Source: Chaenocephalus aceratus
Taxonomy: Eukaryota; Chordata; Actinopteri; Perciformes; Channichthyidae
Direction of reading: 5' to 3'
DNA: 64,000 nucleotides
NCBI GenBank assembly: GCA_023974075.1
Contig: CM043808.1
Coordinates: forward strand, 24,807,578-24,871,577
The notes below the pieces were generated by a model. That model had not been told where the DNA came from. It made no database searches and saw only the letters and a list, made by a program, of their open reading frames with translations. Position numbers and translations under genes: made by a program. Each line of letters opens with the position of its first letter. Within the stretch, counting starts at the first letter, position 1. Positions 57,901-64,000 of the stretch are shown one piece after another.

Positions 57901-58848
57901 CCTTCTTTATTTTCTGTGTCCTCATCTGATACCTTATTCTGAATCATGCTCAGAGCCAAGTCCTTTGTAAGACAGTCTTCAGAACATTCCCCTCCAACAT
58001 CTCTCTCGTTTTGATTTTCCTCCATTACCTGAACTTCCTTCTGCTCTAATGATTTTTGGCGTTTATAGATCAAATCCCTCAATCCTTTTCGATTGTTGGT
58101 CCATACAACCCACAGCCAATGACGGTTTTTCTTATCATCATGACCAAAAAGGATTATAGCGAGTTCCGACCAAATATAGGAAGAATGTCCTGTATCTCTT
58201 TTGGTAATGTGAACACTCTTCATTCCTCGGACCAATGCTTCCATTCCACCAGCCATTGCCCATAAGTCCTTCCTCTGGGCCCTGTTTCCTTTTTTAACTC
58301 TTCCCATTATTTTCAAATTGCCTCTAACCTAGGAAAAGGAGGACAGGCAAAGCGAAATACTTTTTCTCAATATAAAAAGAGTTTGAAGTAAACTTTTTAG
58401 AAGCACATATAAGAAAAAACTGTGGCCAAATATGTAACACTAAGTTTGGTTTTTGTTTTGGTTTGCAAAACTAGTCATTTGTCATTTTAATATGTGTAAT
58501 ATTACATCACAGGAACAAATAACATTTGTTTGTAGTTTTAATTCAGTAACATTTCAGTTGATCAAATACTAACAAGATGAGCTCAAAAGTAATTGTCTAA
58601 ACAGGTATATATAAGCATTGCTTAAATGACTGTTAGTAACTTCAATCAAAAGACAATAAAATAAAAATAATACTTACATATAACCTTGGAACAGGAGTGG
58701 AGGTATGTTTTCCAAGATGTCCCAGCGCATTAAGTACTGAAAGTGTTATATTTAGGCCAAATGCGTCCTCTGTCAGTAGCATACAATTACAAAAATGTCT
58801 ATCCTCATAGTTTGCTGTACGCACTGAAAAACGGCATGATCCATGCAT
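54906..58848 (-). pseudogene. Unclassified MULE-like DDE transposase gene with C-terminal Ulp1-like segment
   Basis: Multi-exon minus-strand gene. Exon 1 is 58678-58848, exon 2 runs from 58328 to 55708, then 55329-55457 (GC donor) and 54906-55052; all junctions are phase 0. Candidate catalytic residues are Asp in LYLDATG (about 57020), Asp in ETDYSWALL (about 56790), a C-x2-H in LHICSAHVLK (about 56640) and Glu in CHVERWFGIVKH (about 56080). Order and C-x2-H recall MULE transposases. The last two exons (SLRPDELIIGE, then IECYIRGILN) resemble the start of Ulp1/C48 peptidases, which some MULEs carry. An in-frame TAG at 57741 and frameshifts near 57500, 57030-57100 and 56540 disable it. Family assignment is tentative. 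Confidence 0.55.
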
Positions 58849-59464
58849 GCTTCATTGAAGGCCAGTGATTGGCTGGAGGCTTGATTGCTCTGGATCCTTC
58901 ATTTGATTTGTTTAAACTCTTTACCCATTTGCCATGGACCAATTGTTTTTCTTTTTAAGTGCGGCAGCTGATCTTTAGAGGGGAAATAAAAAGTAAAGTA
59001 TATTATCGTGTACATCACCTGAACCTGAAGATGTTTTCACGATTTCGCTTCATTTCTAGTCCTAAATCCTAGTCCTAATTTCTTGCACAAAGAAGTACTT
59101 GCACTAATGTCCAATTTATGTTTCTTGTTGATTGTGTTTTTTATATATATTTATTACTTACTTTTATACCCTTGTTTAGCTAGAACTGTCTTAATTTGTT
59201 TATATATATATATATGATTATTTTTGTTCAGGCTGTGGGACTGTAAGAAACGGTATTTCAATGTTTCCCTATGTATAACAGATGTGGAACATTTGACACT
59301 AAAGTTGACTTTAACTTCAACTTTGGCTAAATCTGTAATAAACATTTTTTTTGTTTTGTTCACAAAAATATTTATACAAATGTATCAGTGGAGTATAACA
59401 AACAGGAGACTATACCGATTGTCGCTTTGGATGAAAGTGTCAGCTAAATGTAATGTAATGTAAT
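58849..59464. other. AT-rich spacer
   Basis: Non-coding; contains a short TA microsatellite near 59200. Nothing else is supportable. Confidence 0.5.
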
Positions 59465-60180
59465 ATTAATGTGTGTAGTGAGTTTGGTAATAATAAACTG
59501 TATAATAGTAAAATTATGGAAGATGATGCCATGTTTATTGAAGATTTTACACTATAAATATTCCCCAAAATTATTCAAAAGCACATTTTTCCAAACTCTC
59601 TGCTGTAGTATGACCACCAGGAGACTATTGATGTATGTAGTGAGTTTGGTAGCACTCCACTGTATAATAGTGAAGATATTGAAGATTATACCATATTTAT
59701 TGAAGATTTTACACTATAAATATTCACCAAAATTATTCCAAACCATATTCTTCCACACTCTCTGCTGTAGTCTGACCACCAGAAGACTATTGATGTATGT
59801 AGTGAGTTTGGTAGAAATATACTGTATAATAGTAACGTTATTGAAGATTATGCATATTTATTGAAGATTTTACACTATAAATATTCCCCAAAATTATTCA
59901 AAAGCACATTTTTCCAAACTCTCTGCTGTAGTCTGACCACCAGGAGACTATTGATGTGTGTAGTGAGTTTGGTAGCACTCCACTGTATAATAGTGACGTT
60001 ATTGAAGATTATACCATATTTATTGAAGATTTTACACTATAAATATTCACCAAAAGTATTCAAAACCATATTCTTCCAAACTCTCTGCTGTAGTATGACC
60101 AACAGGAGACTATTGATGTGTGTAGTGACTTTGGTAGTAATATACTGTATAATAGTGAAGTGATTGAATATTATTGTATT
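59465..60180. repeat. 162-bp tandem repeat, about 4.5 copies
   Basis: The landmark gt(g/a)tgtagtgagtttggta recurs at 59471, 59633, 59795, 59955 and 60118. Each unit also carries ttattgaagattttacacta and aactctctgctgtag. Copies are roughly 90% alike by eye. Frames open across it are by-products of the period being near 3 x 54. Confidence 0.9.
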
Positions 60181-60494
60181 CTCTTTTTTCGGAGTTGCAC
60201 TTTGCAGATGGTCCCTGAGCACTCATTTCTTCTCCGGCTGCAGATAGAGACCAATGTAATGTCTCCAGTTTGGAGGACAGCGTATTGGCTTTTTTTTGTA
60301 TCAAAATGTGATTGTAGTTCGTTGTCAACCTTACCACGGTACTTAGGAGACATACTTTGTGTCTGAACAACGTTTTGTTCATGAGTTATTGATCCGTGAA
60401 ATCTGAATCTGCCAATATCGTTCCAACTTTACTCAACTCCGTCGCTCTGAGTGTTCTCTTGAGGTGTCTTTCACGTATGTGAAACCCGTGCCTA

Positions 60495-61012
60495 TTGCCA
60501 AGCTATAATAATAATAATCGTAATACATGAGACTTGTATAGCGCTTTTCAGGAAACTCAAAGACGCTTTGACAGAGAAATACAAAAAAACAAAAAACAAA
60601 AAAAGATAAACAAAACAGAAAATAGGGGGGGGTAGTCAGTAGTTGAATGCAGTGTTGAACAGGTGGGTTTTGAGTGATGTTTTGAATGCTGTTAGGGAGG
60701 AAGAATCTCTGATGGATTGTGGGGTAGTGAGTTCCAGAGGGTGGGTGCAGCAACGGAGAAGGCTCTGCCGCCCCAGGACTTGAGGTTGATCCGGGTGGGG
60801 AGGGACAGGAGGTTGGCAGTAGCAGAGCGGAGGGAGCGAGTGGGAGTGTGTCTGTGGAGGAGGTCATTTAGGTAGGATGGGGCCAGGTTATAGCATTAGG
60901 AGGATTTTGTACTGAATTCTCTGGGGGATGGGGAGCCAGTGGAGCTTGATGAGGACGGGTGTAATGTGTTCACGGATTCGGGTGTGGGTGAGTAGACGGG
61001 CGGCGGAGTTCT
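60495..61012 (-). mobile_element. L2/CR1-type LINE fragment
   Basis: The minus strand encodes the C-terminal end of a LINE ORF2 (NSAARLLTHTRI, then HWLPIPQRIQYKILLM and FSVAAPTLWNSLP), ending with a (TTA)n tail at about 60508. It is 5' truncated at about 61012, lacks the RT active site and contains an in-frame stop. It is a different subfamily from the L2 at 29.7-37.5 kb. Confidence 0.75.
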
Positions 61013-61129
61013 ATGGAAGCAAACAAGAGACAGAAGTATTTGAATTTTATCAGACACCGAATTTATAGCATTGAAAATAATTACTTTGAAAATCATGTAT
61101 CTGAATGTTTTTTGCTCCGAATTTACCTA

Positions 61130-61262
61130 TGTGAAATAAAAATGTTGAAATTCAGATCCCAAAAATTCAAGTGAAAAAAATTCGACGTCAAATATTTCGG
61201 TGTTTAAAATTCGATGTAAAAAAATTCGGTGTATAAAATTCGACGTCAAAAATTGCGATTCA
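61130..61262. repeat. Short repeats of an AAAATTCGAYGT motif
   Basis: Five or six units of about 16-20 bp (aaaattcgatgtaaa, aaaaattcggtgtataaa, aattcgacgtcaaa). No coding role. Confidence 0.7.
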
Positions 61263-61269
61263 GCATCAT

Positions 61270-62646
61270 CCGGGCTACTCAGACAGGATAAGCAATCGAG
61301 CCCGAATGCAATCAACCCGACTTCTGGGGGACAGTGCTGTGAAGCTCAATGCTGCAAACTGTAGGCGACGTCGGATGCATATGGGAGCAATTCCCGTAGA
61401 CCCTATGTTAAAATGTCCAACTTAACAAAAGAAAATGAACATGTTTCTAGCCTGGATCCACAAAAACATATTCTGTATAGATTCCCCCTTCATGACAACA
61501 GGACTGCTTCTCCTGGCTCCTCTGTCTCACTGCTAGCTCCGTTAGCTCCATTGGCTCCGTGATGCTACAGCGGCTCAGCTCATGAGGAGAACACTACTTG
61601 AACTCGGCCGTGTTTGTTGTGTTGGCTCCTGGTGGACTATTTGTCATGCAAATATAGGATTTATCTGCGGTTAAAATAGACCGACCGTGAATGCAGTTTC
61701 TTCGGTAAGTCAACCCTGCATACAGTACATAAAGTACTTATGTTATGTTACTGGTGTTTTTATTAAGCTAACGTTAATGAATGTTTAGAGTTGGGTTAGC
61801 ATTTGAGCAATCGTAGCTCCATCTGTGCTAACGATGCTATGCGTAGCATCCAAGAGTGTATAACATTAAGTGGGATGCTACCAAAAGGCTTCTGTGCGAG
61901 GTTGCTAAAATAAGGTCATCCTTGTACGTTAGATAGTTACTGTATGCATTGTTAAGGTTCGTTTAAATTCGCTATGCTCTACTATAGCATACAATAGACT
62001 AGCTAACGTCAACGTATTGTTGGAGAGAGCAGTGTATATTAAATCAACCTCACAATGAAATGTGTGTATCTTTAAAATATATCCATTAGATATTGTAATA
62101 TGGTTTGTTGAACTGGAGTTATTTATTGCAGCTAACCGCTTATCCGACGAACGACACAAACATTGTTGTTTTTAATATTATTATTACCAATGCCTCTTAA
62201 TTGTATTATCCTCACACTTGAGAAACAGCCTTATCGTGGCTGTAGAACAGAACATGTAACTTAATGCCTGCATTTAAGGATGATGAATAGCGTAGTCAAT
62301 GCTTTAGTGACAAGGAAAGTATTTGTTTAAATATTAGACATGACGTTATGTGTGACTTCAGTGAAAATTAAGCTTATCCATTGCATTTGTTCAATAGGTT
62401 TGTGTCTTACCCTTACGTGTGAGATACATATGAATATGACATATGAAAACAAATTAATTTGACTGACTCGTGAAAAACTCATCCAAAGTAACAGTAAAAT
62501 AAAAAAGACCTACACAATAATACTCAATCAAACTGATACAGTATGAGGACTGTGATATCCAGCAATTTCTTAAGTATAACAATAAGATTATGACCTGTTT
62601 TTAAAAGAAGATAAAAAGTAGTTTGCATGTAAAGAAGTCTGTAACC
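61270..62646. other. Spacer with a possible promoter/first exon
   Basis: About 61480-61703 is less AT-rich (gctccgttagctccattggc and similar) and ends with the strong donor-like sequence ggtaagt near 61703, as in non-coding first exons of fish genes. No coding sequence is evident. Confidence 0.25.
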
Positions 62647-63128
62647 CAGGGTTTCCCACACATAGACTATACTTGGGCGGGCCGCCCAGGTATATTAACG
62701 GCCGCCCAAGTATATTTCGCGACTCATTTAGTTTTTTTTTTTTTATAAGTTTTTTTTTTATTCGTCTGTGACCACGACGCCATCTGCGATCGATTAACTT
62801 GTGGACAATGATCCCTCGCTCCCTTGCACTGATCTCGCCTCCTTCTGGCCTGTTAAGTGGCCTGCCTCACACAGGGTGACTGGCTGTCCACATGATGTGG
62901 CCTGCCGACATGGCCACTGTCATACAGATCATAAATCAAAGCCCTTGATTGGTCTCTGTGTGTCATTCAAGCTCGGGATAAGCTCAGCTCAGGTGAGGTA
63001 AAGGAGTCTGAGTGTTTAGATAGTTAACTTAGTCTAAGTTCTCAGTGGGTCTCAAACGGTGTGACCACCCGCCCCCCGCCCGCTGCCACCACCCGCCCAA
63101 GTATATTTCAGATCTGTGGGAAACACTG
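62647..63128. mobile_element. hAT-like MITE
   Basis: The ends cagggtttcccacac and gtgggaaacactg are inverted copies, with a second shared block (cgcccaagtatatt). Flanks read tgtaacc on both sides, a 7-8-bp duplication within the precision of reading. No coding frame. Confidence 0.75.
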
Positions 63129-63187
63129 TGTAACCCACACATGTAACTTTACATCTGTTTGTTCAAAGTGTCCTTAAGGTGATCCAG

Positions 63188-63258
63188 ACAGGCTGGACCA
63201 GAGGAGGAGAGACAGATCTGGACTCCTAGCAGCAGAGAACTTCAGCACGGATTCCAAG
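63188..63258 (+). other. Candidate small exon
   Basis: Bounded by gatccag on the left and gtacac on the right; one frame (RLDQRRRDRSGLLAAENF) is open through it. A further ATG-initiated frame at 63771-63902 encodes 43 residues (MPERQDCFTMFSFSEG). Linkage between them is unproven. Confidence 0.2.
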
Positions 63259-63900
63259 GTACACCTTTTTCATACTTTACAAAGAATGCATAAAGTAATG
63301 ACTAATACACTGATACACATGCCATTAAACATGACTGAATACTAGATCACCTACACATCAGTGATGTTGAGTGTACTTTCTTAGCAAAAGGTTACATTTA
63401 CATTTTACCAAGCAACATAACTTTTTTGTTCAACTTTCACATTTCAATGTATTTAAGGCAAATATTATTGAACATGCGACCCTTTGTCTTTCAGTGAGAC
63501 AACCGGACAGAGCAAGCTTCTACAGTTGCACTAAGTTTTGATAACAGTTAAATATTATTTTAATAATACATTTATTTCAATGTTGATGAATTTAGAACGG
63601 TTTATTCATAATCTGATTATTTTTGTAGTACACTGTTGGATTTAAAAAACACATTAAAATAAAAAAGTCATTATATTTATAGCCCCTGAACAAACAAACA
63701 CACCTCTTTCTTAAATAACACACTTGCTCTGCAATAATATGTTTTTTGATATTTCTGTTAGGAAAGGACATGCCTGAGAGACAGGACTGCTTCACCATGT
63801 TCTCTTTCTCTGAGGGTCCAGAAGAACATCCAAGAGGGAAAGGAATAGCTGATGTGATGAGATTTAAGAGCAGTACAGGACATTCACTAAGAGACACATA

Positions 63901-64000
63901 GGCCCTTTCTCATTTCACTTATTGCCCTCCTCGAGACTTAGTCCCGCCCACAGGAGATGCGAACCGAGGAGAGAGGAGGAGGAGAACCGAGGAGAGAGGA
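63901..64000. mobile_element. Partial copy of the 53555-type inverted-repeat element
   Basis: ctcctcgagacttagtcccg, then cccacaggagatgcg, correspond to the reverse complement of 54700-54740. The copy runs off the window end and its outer terminus is diverged. Confidence 0.6.

Noticed and set aside
59469..60163. 131- and 100-aa hydrophobic ORFs
   Set aside because: Generated by the 162-bp tandem repeat; no promoter or conservation signal.

Overview
The window is nuclear DNA of a teleost fish, most likely a percomorph. The evidence is a fish-type apolipoprotein B gene with GT-AG introns, plus repeat families typical of fish genomes: Rex3 and L2 LINEs, a Ty3/Gypsy chromovirus, hAT, PIF/Harbinger and a Maverick/Polinton-like element. 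No bacterial genes, tRNAs or rRNAs were seen. Species cannot be named from the sequence.

The left third is organised around one host gene. Bases 1-5800 are gene-poor flank with a few decayed repeats. Bases 5800-25080 hold a complete apob gene on the + strand: a TATA promoter with HNF4-like sites, 29 coding exons that stay in frame for 3798 codons plus stop, a 6-kb exon 25, and a poly(A) signal. Intron 14 is enlarged by a 3.3-kb hAT transposon with an exact 8-bp target duplication. That transposon itself carries a TA-flanked palindromic element.

From 26.3 to 37.5 kb lies a stack of retroelements in which most insertions can be ordered by target duplications. A 5'-truncated Gypsy chromovirus abuts the tail of an L2 LINE. 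The L2 is split by a small hAT element (duplication cacatcgt) and by a recent 4.1-kb non-autonomous LTR element (duplication ggaac) that is full of minisatellites.

From about 37.6 to 45.2 kb is the most interesting block, a compact, intronless, virus-like gene cluster. It has a Polinton/adintovirus-type integrase (one in-frame stop), at least three further intact ORFs of unknown function, TATA boxes close to start codons, a promoter-leader block used twice, and a short motif repeated five times in its intergenic DNA. A Rex3 LINE with a 13-bp target duplication has inserted into it.

From 45.5 to 51.4 kb a hAT element (8-bp duplication) contains a near-complete PIF/Harbinger transposon (intact MADF gene, damaged transposase) immediately followed by its own internally deleted derivative. 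From 54.9 to 58.9 kb on the minus strand is a decayed multi-exon gene. It looks like a DDE transposase with a MULE-like C-x2-H signature and a C-terminal segment reminiscent of Ulp1 proteases; I cannot match it to a named family. The right end holds a 162-bp tandem repeat, an L2 fragment, short DNA elements and possible first exons of an unidentified gene.
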